Shown: positions 42,925-50,707 of the stretch, piece by piece
How positions within the stretch are numbered: the first letter of the stretch is position 1
How the letters are laid out: each line of letters opens with the position of its first letter
NCBI GenBank assembly: GCA_049514215.1
Contig: JBEKVI010000006.1
Coordinates: 96,618-160,617, forward strand
From: BOG-994 sp049514215
GTDB taxonomy: Bacteria; Pseudomonadota; Gammaproteobacteria; Burkholderiales; Burkholderiaceae_D
DNA length: 64,000 nt
Direction: 5' to 3'
The notes under the pieces: generated by a model
What the model saw: the letters and a program-made list of their open reading frames with translations, nothing else
What the model was told of the DNA's origin: nothing
Database searches by the model: none
Program-made: the position numbers and the translations under genes

Positions 42925-42997
42925 GCAGCTGTGTGACGTTCGTCCCGCCGCGATTATGGCGGGGCGACGACCCCATAACAACGATTGGAGACAATGT

Positions 42998-44317
42998 ATG
43001 AGTGCGTCGATACAGCCGGTACCGATGATGCCCCGCTATGCCGGGGATTCGAGCGAGTCCGCCCTCTATAGCAAGGTCACATGGCGGCTGATACCGCTGC
43101 TATTCCTTTGCTATGTCGCAGCTTATCTGGACCGCGTGAATGTGGGGTTCGCGAAGCTGTCAATGCTCAAGGATCTGCACTTTAGCGAGACGATTTACGG
43201 CCTTGGCGCCGGGATCTTCTTCATTGGCTACTTCATCTTCGAAGTGCCAAGCAACGTCATCTTGCACAAGGTCGGAGCACGCCTTTGGATCGCGCGCGTC
43301 ATGATTACCTGGGCGATCATCTCGGCAGCGATGATGTTCGTCAAGTCACCGATGACGTTCTATGTCCTTCGCTTTCTGCTGGGTGCCGCCGAGGCCGGGC
43401 TATTTCCGGGCGTCATCCTCTACCTAACATACTGGTATCCGTCAGCACGGCGTGGCAAGATCATTGCCTTATTCATGACCGGCATCCCGGTGTCCGGTGT
43501 GCTCGGCGGCCCGCTTTCCGGCTGGATCTTGCATACCGCAGAGGGCATCAACGGCCTTGCCGGATGGCAGTGGCTGTTCATCATCGAAGCCATCCCCTCA
43601 CTGGTCTTGGGTCTTGTGATCATTCTCTTGCTCGATCGAGGCATTGAGGAGGCCAAGTGGCTCACCGAGGATGAAAAGCGCACCCTTGCGGCGAACGTCG
43701 CCGCCGACTCAAAAGATGTCGCCTCCCATTCCTTCCGGGACGGCTTCACGCGGCCTATGGTATGGGCGTTAAGCGGTATCTATCTATTCTTCATCATGGG
43801 GCTATATGGAGTGGGCTTCTGGTTGCCCACATTGATCAAGGGCTCAGGCGTGACGGAGCCACTGGAAATTGGTTTACTCACCGCGCTGCCTTACGCCGCT
43901 GCGGCCATCGCGATGATTCTCGTTGGTAGAAGTTCTGATGTATCGCGTGAGCGCCGCTGGCACATCGCGGTACCCGGCGTCGTCGGCGCCGCCGGATGGA
44001 TTCTCGCGGTGTATGCGGGCACGGGCAACGTCGCCTTGGCCATGCTTGGACTCACGGTGGCCACCATCGGTGTTCTAACCACGCTTTGCCAGTTCTGGTG
44101 CCTGCCGACTGCCATTCTGGCGGGTGCTGCAGCAGCAACCGGAGTCGCGGTTGTCAATTCGTTCGGCAATCTGGCGGGCTTCGTGAGTCCTTACGTCATC
44201 GGCTGGATCATCGATACGACGCACTCCACGGATCTTGGCGTCTACACGCTTGCCGCCTGCCTGACAGTGGGAAGTCTGCTTGTACTCGCACTGCCAAAGC
44301 AACTTGTAAATCGCTAA
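42998..44317 (+). CDS. MFS transporter (ACS family, organic anion importer)
   Basis: A 439-residue 12-TM major facilitator. It has the anion:cation symporter family signature YLDRVNVGFAKLSM in TM1, FEVPSNVILHKVGARLWIAR after TM2 and RFLLGAAEAGLFPGVILYLT in TM4. Members import hexuronates, phthalate, 4-hydroxyphenylacetate or tartrate. ATG 42998 has TTGGAG upstream. Likely carrier for the substrate of the aldolase-family enzyme encoded just before it. A long hairpin follows the stop. Confidence 0.9.
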   Translation: MSASIQPVPMMPRYAGDSSESALYSKVTWRLIPLLFLCYVAAYLDRVNVGFAKLSMLKDLHFSETIYGLGAGIFFIGYFIFEVPSNVILHKVGARLWIARVMITWAIISAAMMFVKSPMTFYVLRFLLGAAEAGLFPGVILYLTYWYPSARRGKIIALFMTGIPVSGVLGGPLSGWILHTAEGINGLAGWQWLFIIEAIPSLVLGLVIILLLDRGIEEAKWLTEDEKRTLAANVAADSKDVASHSFRDGFTRPMVWALSGIYLFFIMGLYGVGFWLPTLIKGSGVTEPLEIGLLTALPYAAAAIAMILVGRSSDVSRERRWHIAVPGVVGAAGWILAVYAGTGNVALAMLGLTVATIGVLTTLCQFWCLPTAILAGAAAATGVAVVNSFGNLAGFVSPYVIGWIIDTTHSTDLGVYTLAACLTVGSLLVLALPKQLVNR

Positions 44318-44333
44318 GGACAACTTCCTGGCC

Positions 44334-44378
44334 CGAGGATACGGCGACGTCTCTTAAGAGACGCTCGCCGCGTCCTCG
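44334..44378. terminator. Long near-perfect hairpin after the MFS gene
   Basis: Arms of about 22 bases: CGAGGATACGGCGA-CGTCTCTT and its near complement, meeting at TTAAGA (centre about 44355) with two mismatches and one bulge. It lies 17 bases after the MFS stop, between two convergent genes, so it can stop both transcripts. There is no T-run, so it could instead be a palindromic repeat or processing site. Confidence 0.6.
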
Positions 44379-44669
44379 TTCTGAAGCAAGGCGGAGCCTA
44401 TGGCCGTTCAGGCCGCATGGCATTAGCCCACCGCTAACCCGAAGACCTCCGGTTCGCCCTTCCGAATGCGATGAGCTGCACCGTCCGAGGGGCCGCGCCT
44501 GAAGATTTAGCGAGAAGCCCGACTCTTAAGCGTCACCGGCACCTCCTAACCCGGCAAGCGAACACGCTCCGAGGCCGTCAGGACGGGAAGAACTGGCGGG
44601 AAGTGCATAACTGGCCGCATTGAGCACCTCCGAGAAGACGCCGATCGCAGGCTCTTGTGGCAGTAAAAG
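44379..44669. other. Gap between convergent MFS and ArsB-type genes
   Basis: Apart from the hairpin at its left end I see no gene or repeat here. Confidence 0.4.
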
Positions 44670-45944
44670 TCAGCTCGCCATCCATGCCACGAGGACGTTG
44701 ACGATAAGTGCCATAAGGAGCGCCGGAAACATGACGACGAATCCAAGCCTTAAGAACTGCCATCCCGAGACTTCCACTCCCTCGCGCCGTAGTACGACCA
44801 ACCATAGGATCGTGGCTAACGAGCCTGTAACCGATAGATTCGGCCCTAGATCAACCCCGATCAAGAGCGCGTTCACAACGACATCGGGCAATCGAGTCCC
44901 ATTTGCGATCGAGCCCAGGAACAGCCCCAACGGAAGGTTGTTCATCCCGTTGCAAACGATCGCAACAAGGGTGCCGGCGACGAAACTTGTCGAGGAGGCG
45001 CTTGCCGCACTTGGCCTTTGGAGTAATGGAAGCACCGCGTCCAGGATGCCGGTGCTCCTCACTGCGAACACGAGCACGAACAAACTCGCCACGAGCGGTA
45101 GCACGGACCAGGAGATCGTCCGCAGCGCAGGCCAAGGGCTCTCTCGCTTCACCGCAACGATGGCTGCCGCGCAAAGCGTGCCGGCCACGCACGTGGGTAG
45201 ACCGAGTTCGCGCCCCCCTGCCGAAGCCAGGAGCAACGCTACCGCCATCAAGACAATTCCACCGAGTGCTATTCGTCCGCCGAGCGAGATGGAGGACTGC
45301 TCAATCGCAAGCCCGATCGAGCCCCGCAGAGCATGGCGCTGCGTCAACCACAAGCTGCCATAGGTCATTGCGATGGCGACCATTGAGGGCCACCCGAACC
45401 GGGCCAGCCACGATGTCAATACAGGCATACTCGGGCCAAACACCACGAGATTTGCGGGATTGGAAATCGGCAAGACAAAACTCGCCGCATTGGCTATAAA
45501 CGCGCAAACCAGCACGTAGGGCAGTGGGGTCGCCCTGACCGCTCTGGCTGTGGCGAACACCGCCGGTGTCAGCACGACCGCCGTCGCGTCATTGGATAGA
45601 AAGACGGTCACCACGATTCCAACCGCATACGTCAATGCGAAAAGGCGATGTTGTGATCCTCGCGCGTGCTGCGCTGCGAATCCTGCGAGCCAATCGAATA
45701 GTCCTTCCCTCCGTGCGTACTCGGCCAAAAGCAACATGCCGACTAAGAAGAGGTACACGTCTATGCCGCTAACCAAGGCCGCCCAGGCCAAGCTAAGGGG
45801 CATCAATCCCAGAAGCAGAACGAGGAGTGCCCCAACGGTCGTCCAAGTCGCCTCAGGTAAGCGAAAGGGACGAGCGATGACCCCCGCGATGGAGGCAGTT
45901 GAGATCGCGCAAATCGCCAAGTCGGTACTGGTCAGGGAGGCCAT
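44670..45944 (-). CDS. ArsB-type ion permease
   Basis: A 424-residue membrane protein with about 11-12 hydrophobic segments. It resembles ArsB (arsenite efflux) across its length: VTVFLSNDATAVVLTPAVF, the CNGMNNLPLGLFLG loop and GVDLGPNLSVTGSLATILWL near the C-terminus. No arsR, arsC or arsA is adjacent, so arsenite as substrate is inferred from family only; the wider SLC13/ArsB group carries other anions. I chose the ATG at 45944; the frame opens at 46091 with a hydrophobic but dissimilar stretch. Confidence 0.83.
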   Translation of the reverse strand: MASLTSTDLAICAISTASIAGVIARPFRLPEATWTTVGALLVLLLGLMPLSLAWAALVSGIDVYLFLVGMLLLAEYARREGLFDWLAGFAAQHARGSQHRLFALTYAVGIVVTVFLSNDATAVVLTPAVFATARAVRATPLPYVLVCAFIANAASFVLPISNPANLVVFGPSMPVLTSWLARFGWPSMVAIAMTYGSLWLTQRHALRGSIGLAIEQSSISLGGRIALGGIVLMAVALLLASAGGRELGLPTCVAGTLCAAAIVAVKRESPWPALRTISWSVLPLVASLFVLVFAVRSTGILDAVLPLLQRPSAASASSTSFVAGTLVAIVCNGMNNLPLGLFLGSIANGTRLPDVVVNALLIGVDLGPNLSVTGSLATILWLVVLRREGVEVSGWQFLRLGFVVMFPALLMALIVNVLVAWMAS

Positions 45945-46313
45945 CGAGAGATGCTGCGGCGTGGTCGATCTGCGAGAAACTCGCGCGGCGGTAAGGCAAG
46001 AATCCAAACAGAATAAAGAGACAAACATCAGCAAAACTTGTTCCTGATTCGCAAAGCTAAGACTGGTCGCGTTCCGCATCACTTTTTCCACCTAGCGAAG
46101 AGGGCTTTGTCTTAGAATCGGTTTGCAAATCTGCGCGTACTCAAGACCAATTCGAATTCGAATAACTGAAGACGAGGCAGAGCATGGCATTCGAGACAGC
46201 TCGCGAGATGGAGTTGGCGGGAATCGGCGCGCGACTTTGGGAGGAGTTCGAACTTGTGCCTGCACCGTTGTGGTCGGCAGTCAGCTGATCGAAGTGCCAG
46301 ACCACGACTGCGC
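45945..46313. other. Divergent gap before the TonB receptor operon
   Basis: About 370 bases between divergent genes; it should hold promoters for both. A 34-codon frame from 46164 (MAFETAREMELAGIGARLWE...) follows GAGGCAGAGC and ends before the receptor; I cannot tell whether it is translated. Confidence 0.35.
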
Positions 46314-48242
46314 ATGAGCGGCGTTCACCTCGCGTGCGCAGCTTGGTTCGTCCTGAGTGTGTTCTTATCTTCGATCGCGTGCGCGGATCAAACCGGTCCT
46401 GCAGATCTCGCTGATAATTCGGGACGCACCCTCACCGATCTGTCTCTGTACGAGCTCAGTAACCTCGAAGTTACGACCGCAACCAAGCGGCCTGAACGGC
46501 TCTCGGATGCGCCTGCCTCCGTCTATGTCATCACCGGCGAAGATATCCGTCGATCCGGCGCAACCAATCTAGGTCAGGCGCTGCAGCTCGCCCCCAATCT
46601 CGAAGTAGCTCAAGTCAACTCCAGCAATTTCGCGGTGAGTTCGCGCGGATTTCTAAACCTCGTCACGAATAAGCTCCTGGTTCTGATCGACGGCCGTACC
46701 GTGTATTCGCCCGTACTCTCAGGTGTCTTCTGGAATGCGCAGCAGGTGATGCTGGAAGACATCGACCGCATCGAGGTCATCTCGGGTCCCGGCGCAGCCT
46801 TGGCCGGCGCGAACGCATTCGACGGAATTATCAACATCATCACCAAGTCCGCCTCCGACACTCAAGGGGGAATCGCGACCGTCGGAGGCGGCAACAAGGA
46901 CCGGAACTACGAGATGCGCTATGGAGCTCCACTCGGAGATGTTGGCGCCTACCGTATCTACGCGATGCATACCGAGGATTTTGGAACTTCGCGAACGGAT
47001 GGGTCTTCGGAAGACGACGATATGCGGCGCGATCAGGTCGGGTTCAGAACGGACTTTCCAAGTAGCAACGGAGACCACGCCACGCTGCAAGGGGATGTCT
47101 ATCAGGCGACCATTGGATCCACCCCTGGCACGGTCTCGTACCTTAACGGGGCAAACCTGCTCGGCCGTTATGCCTTCGGCCTGCAGGATGGCTCGAAGAT
47201 CACGGTGCAGGGCTATATTGATCACGTGGAACAGATCGTACCCCTTGGTCTGAGCGATAAGTTCGACGTGGTTGATCTAGAGGTTCAAGACGATCTTCAG
47301 ACGATTGGAAACCATAGCATCTCATTCGGCGGTGGGATACGAGACGGATACGACCAGACCCCGGCCAGCGCACTCATCCGCTTCATTCCCGCGAATCGCT
47401 CGTTGTATTGGGGAAATCTCTTTCTGCAAGACGCCTATAAGATACAACCCAATCTGACGCTCACCGCGGGAGCCAAAGTGGAAACCGACGTGTATACCGA
47501 ACCCCAGTTCATGCCGGACTTGCGCCTCGCATGGAAGCCAACGGTCGATGAACTTCTTTGGGCCGCCGCGTCCCGTGCCATTCGCACGCCATCCCGGATA
47601 GATCGTGATTTCTACTTTCCTGGTGAGCCCCCTTACGCAATCCGCGGAGGGGGGAATTTCCAGTCTGAAGTCGGAGATGTCTACGAAATTGGTTATCGTG
47701 CGCAACCCACGAGTCGGCTATCGTACTCTGTCAACGTGTACTACAACCAATTGGACCGGCTTCGGTCGGGTCAACCTTCGCCATCCGGCGGCTATGTGAT
47801 CGCCAACGGCATGTCGGGGACCGGATCGGGGCTTGAGGCTTGGGGAAACTATCAGGCCTCCGACAAGCTGCGTCTGAGTCTTGGAATTGATGAGCTCCAT
47901 CAAAATCTTCATAGGGATGCCGGCAGTCTTGATCCCACCGGTCCGTCCGCACTGGGAAATGATCCACGCCACACAGTGAAGGCTCGAGCTGCGTATACCT
48001 TCTCGCCTCTGTGGGACCTAAACGTCGACTTCCGCTATATCAGCCAGCTGAACTATCTGATCACGGTGCCGGCCTATAACGCCACGGACTTGAATCTGCG
48101 CTGGCACGCGACACCGAAATGGGACTTTTCTTTCGGTATTCTCGATGCCTTTCATGCGCAACACGTGGAATGGGCCGATAGCTCGGGCGCCCCAGGTGTG
48201 ATCCCCCGCGAATTTCTAGTCCAGGCGCATTACAACTTCTAG
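46314..48242 (+). CDS. TonB-dependent receptor, first gene of sensing operon
   Basis: A 642-residue outer-membrane receptor. Signal peptide (AAWFVLSVFLSSIACA), then a plug domain (RLSDAPASVYVITGEDIRRS to GGIATVGGG, about residues 60-195) with the LVLIDGRTVYSP and DIDRIEVISGPGAALAGANA motifs, then a 22-strand-type barrel ending in aromatic Phe (HYNF). Short for a siderophore receptor; the plug type resembles vitamin/peptide receptors. The ligand is unknown. It lies 19 bases before the YfiR-like gene, so it probably heads a receptor-YfiR-kinase-receiver operon. Confidence 0.9.
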   Translation: MSGVHLACAAWFVLSVFLSSIACADQTGPADLADNSGRTLTDLSLYELSNLEVTTATKRPERLSDAPASVYVITGEDIRRSGATNLGQALQLAPNLEVAQVNSSNFAVSSRGFLNLVTNKLLVLIDGRTVYSPVLSGVFWNAQQVMLEDIDRIEVISGPGAALAGANAFDGIINIITKSASDTQGGIATVGGGNKDRNYEMRYGAPLGDVGAYRIYAMHTEDFGTSRTDGSSEDDDMRRDQVGFRTDFPSSNGDHATLQGDVYQATIGSTPGTVSYLNGANLLGRYAFGLQDGSKITVQGYIDHVEQIVPLGLSDKFDVVDLEVQDDLQTIGNHSISFGGGIRDGYDQTPASALIRFIPANRSLYWGNLFLQDAYKIQPNLTLTAGAKVETDVYTEPQFMPDLRLAWKPTVDELLWAAASRAIRTPSRIDRDFYFPGEPPYAIRGGGNFQSEVGDVYEIGYRAQPTSRLSYSVNVYYNQLDRLRSGQPSPSGGYVIANGMSGTGSGLEAWGNYQASDKLRLSLGIDELHQNLHRDAGSLDPTGPSALGNDPRHTVKARAAYTFSPLWDLNVDFRYISQLNYLITVPAYNATDLNLRWHATPKWDFSFGILDAFHAQHVEWADSSGAPGVIPREFLVQAHYNF

Positions 48243-48261
48243 TCGCGCGCCAACGGATCTT

Positions 48262-48843
48262 ATGATCACCTTGTCGCGCCCTCTCGCGTTCAGGCTGGGT
48301 CACCGCACTCTTTCATCTTTGATCTGTGGCTTGGCACTTCTCGTGGGTGGGCAGCCACTTCGAGCAGACGATATGCACCCGTCCGATCTCGACGTGAAGG
48401 CGGCCTTCTTGTACCGGTTCCTGGACTATGTTGATTGGCAGAGCTCGTCCATGCAGCCCGACGAGATCATTGTTATCGCGGTGATGTCGGGTGATGACAT
48501 GCTCGAGGCCGTCCGCCGAACACTGCAAGGCAAGCGTTCGGGGAGCCATCCTCTCGAGGTTCGAAAGATCACTCCAGAAACCAACCTCGCGGGCGTGCGG
48601 GTGGTCTATATCGGGTCCTCGGTGAGCAATTCGATCGGGGCCGTCGCCAAGCGAGCGAGTGCGACCTCGACATTGGTCGTCACCGACACCGAAAACGCCT
48701 TGGCTCAAGGCAGCGATATTAATTTTGTCGAAACCGGGGGGCGCGTTCGATTCGAAGTGGACTTGGAGAACGCCGAGCGCGCCGGTCTTAAGCTGGGCTC
48801 CGGAATGCTATCGGTGGCCGTGCGAGTGCGAGGTGCACCATGA
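48262..48843 (+). CDS. YfiR-like (DUF4154) periplasmic protein
   Basis: A 193-residue protein with an N-terminal signal peptide (LICGLALLVGGQPLRA) and a DUF4154 domain: VKAAFLYRFLDYVDWQSS, then a V.YIGSS strand, LVVTDTENALAQGSDINFVE and the end RVRFEVDLENAERAGLKLGS. YfiR in Pseudomonas is a periplasmic repressor of the diguanylate cyclase YfiN; here its partner is presumably the CHASE-type kinase whose ATG overlaps its stop by 4 bases. No cyclase is present. Confidence 0.88.
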   Translation: MITLSRPLAFRLGHRTLSSLICGLALLVGGQPLRADDMHPSDLDVKAAFLYRFLDYVDWQSSSMQPDEIIVIAVMSGDDMLEAVRRTLQGKRSGSHPLEVRKITPETNLAGVRVVYIGSSVSNSIGAVAKRASATSTLVVTDTENALAQGSDINFVETGGRVRFEVDLENAERAGLKLGSGMLSVAVRVRGAP

Positions 48844-50288
48844 CCAGAAGCTTCGTCGGCGGCTCGGTGCGGCGCAGGCTGATGGTCATCATCGGTGTAG
48901 CGATCTTGTTTGCTTTGCTTCTCGACGGTGCGGCGTTGCTGATCTACGACGTGAATCGCTACAGTGCATCTTGGTTGAATGACTTGCAGTCCCAGGCCGA
49001 GGTGGTTGGTCGAGCCAGTATTCCGGCACTTCAGTTCGATGACCCCCGGACTGCATCCAACAACCTCAATCTTTTGTCGATCCGCCCCTCGATCCTCTCG
49101 GCGGCGCTCTATGATGCAAAGGGACAAAAGTTCGCGGAGTTTCATGGTTCCGATCCTAACGAGTCCGTTCCCGAGACGGCCGGCCAGGTCGGCCATCGGA
49201 TCGTGGGGGCGCGCATCGAATTGTTTCAACCGATCAGTGATCGGGGACAACGCATCGGCACGGTCTACATACGTGCTCAATATCAGCTTTTGGGCCGTAT
49301 GGTGGGATATCTCACCATCTCCGGGCTCGTCGCGCTGCTCAGCCTGCTCGCAGCCCTAGCGTTGTCATTCTGGTTTCAGAGGTCGTTTACGGAACCCCTC
49401 ATCGCGATCGAAGCCGTGGTGCGCCGGATTCTCGAGACTCGGGACTTCCGTTTGCGCGTGCCGGCCACGACACAGGACGAGATCGGATATCTGGCCGTCT
49501 CAGTTAACGCAATGCTTGAGGAGGTCACCCGCAGCTCGGATGCACTGCGCGCCGCCGACCGTCGGAAAAACGAATTTCTGGCCACGCTCGCCCACGAACT
49601 GCGCAATCCCTTATCCCCCCTTCGCAACGGACTGGATATCCTGCGAGTCTCACGCGGAGCGGATCGACCCAACGCGCGTGAGACGGTGTTGCGCGCCGAA
49701 GAGATGATGTCGCGCCAAATCAGCCAGATGGCGCGCTTGATTGATGATCTCTTGGACGTATCGCGCATCTCGACCGGGAAGCTCTTGCTCAAGAAGGAAA
49801 CCGTCGAATTCAGCACGATCGTGGCCTCCGCTTTGGATACGCTCGCGGAACTCTATCGCAGTCGCGGCCACGAACTGGCGACTGACCTACCGGGCGATCG
49901 CATCACCCTATACGGGGATCCGGCGCGTCTGACCCAAATTCTCATCAATTTGCTCCACAATGCGGCCAAATACACGCCGCCGGGAGGCAAGGTGAGTCTC
50001 GTGGCCCGCGCAGCAGGCCACGATCTCACCATGGATGTCAAAGATAATGGGATCGGGATGGATGAGGCGGCAATGCATCGCATCTTTGAGATGTTTCACC
50101 AGGTCGACGTTTCCCTGGAGCGAGATCAGGCGGGCCTTGGCGTAGGACTCACTCTGGCCCGCACGCTGGCCGAGTTACATGGCGGTCGAATCAGTGCCGC
50201 GAGCGCGGGCCTGGGGCAGGGCACGACGATGACCGTCGTACTGCCGATCGTCGTCTCCCCTGAGGGTACGGGAAGGCCGCAAAGATGA
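48840..50288 (+). CDS. Membrane sensor histidine kinase with CHASE8-type sensor
   Basis: A 482-residue kinase: TM1 (residues 13-36), periplasmic CHASE8-like sensor (about 40-150, ALQFDDPRTASNNLNLLS), TM2 (about 156-180), HAMP (about 180-235), HisKA with His252 (FLATLAHELRNPLSPL), and HATPase with N-box NLLHNAAKYT, G1 DNGIGM and G2 GVGLTLARTL. YfiN has the same sensor layout (TM-CHASE8-TM-HAMP) with a cyclase output, so YfiR may control this kinase the same way. It overlaps its neighbours by 4 bases on both sides. Confidence 0.93.
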   Translation: MTRSFVGGSVRRRLMVIIGVAILFALLLDGAALLIYDVNRYSASWLNDLQSQAEVVGRASIPALQFDDPRTASNNLNLLSIRPSILSAALYDAKGQKFAEFHGSDPNESVPETAGQVGHRIVGARIELFQPISDRGQRIGTVYIRAQYQLLGRMVGYLTISGLVALLSLLAALALSFWFQRSFTEPLIAIEAVVRRILETRDFRLRVPATTQDEIGYLAVSVNAMLEEVTRSSDALRAADRRKNEFLATLAHELRNPLSPLRNGLDILRVSRGADRPNARETVLRAEEMMSRQISQMARLIDDLLDVSRISTGKLLLKKETVEFSTIVASALDTLAELYRSRGHELATDLPGDRITLYGDPARLTQILINLLHNAAKYTPPGGKVSLVARAAGHDLTMDVKDNGIGMDEAAMHRIFEMFHQVDVSLERDQAGLGVGLTLARTLAELHGGRISAASAGLGQGTTMTVVLPIVVSPEGTGRPQR

Positions 50289-50668
50289 GAATTCTCGTCG
50301 CCGATGACAACCGGGATATCACAGACTCGTTCTCGATTCTGTTCGAAGTCCTCGGTCACGAAGTCCAGACGGCTTACAATGGTCTGGAGGCATGTCAGAA
50401 AGCGGTCACGTTCCGACCAGAGGCCGCGCTCTTGGACATCCGCATGCCCGGAAAGCACGGCTATGACGTCGCACTGTTTTTGCGTTCCTTGGACTCCGTA
50501 CTGCCGGGCCGGCTCATCGGAATGACCGGTGAGGGCGGCCCCGAGGCGAAGGCTCGAGCACTGGCGTCCGGATTCAGCCATCTTGTCATCAAGCCGGCCT
50601 CATTTGAGACCATTCTTGAACTATTGAACGCCCCGGATGGGAAGGAGCGTTCCGGCTCAATTGAATAG
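50285..50668 (+). CDS. Receiver-only response regulator (CheY-like)
   Basis: A 127-residue stand-alone receiver with Asp7-Asp8, phospho-acceptor Asp51 (LLDIRMPGKHGYD), Thr81 and Lys103 intact. No DNA-binding or enzymatic output domain, so signal passes by protein contact or further phosphotransfer. Its ATG overlaps the kinase stop (ATGA). A very similar paralogue lies at 35965-36339. Last gene of the operon; a TonB receptor gene converges 39 bases on. Confidence 0.93.
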   Translation: MRILVADDNRDITDSFSILFEVLGHEVQTAYNGLEACQKAVTFRPEAALLDIRMPGKHGYDVALFLRSLDSVLPGRLIGMTGEGGPEAKARALASGFSHLVIKPASFETILELLNAPDGKERSGSIE

Positions 50669-50707
50669 CTCTGTTCGCGACGCTCGAGCGTGAGGACCAA
50701 GGTCGTC

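Noticed and set aside
34068..46313. Prophage or integrative element in the accessory stretch
   Set aside because: No integrase, transposase, phage structural or conjugation gene could be recognised; the stretch is better described as accessory with decayed genes.
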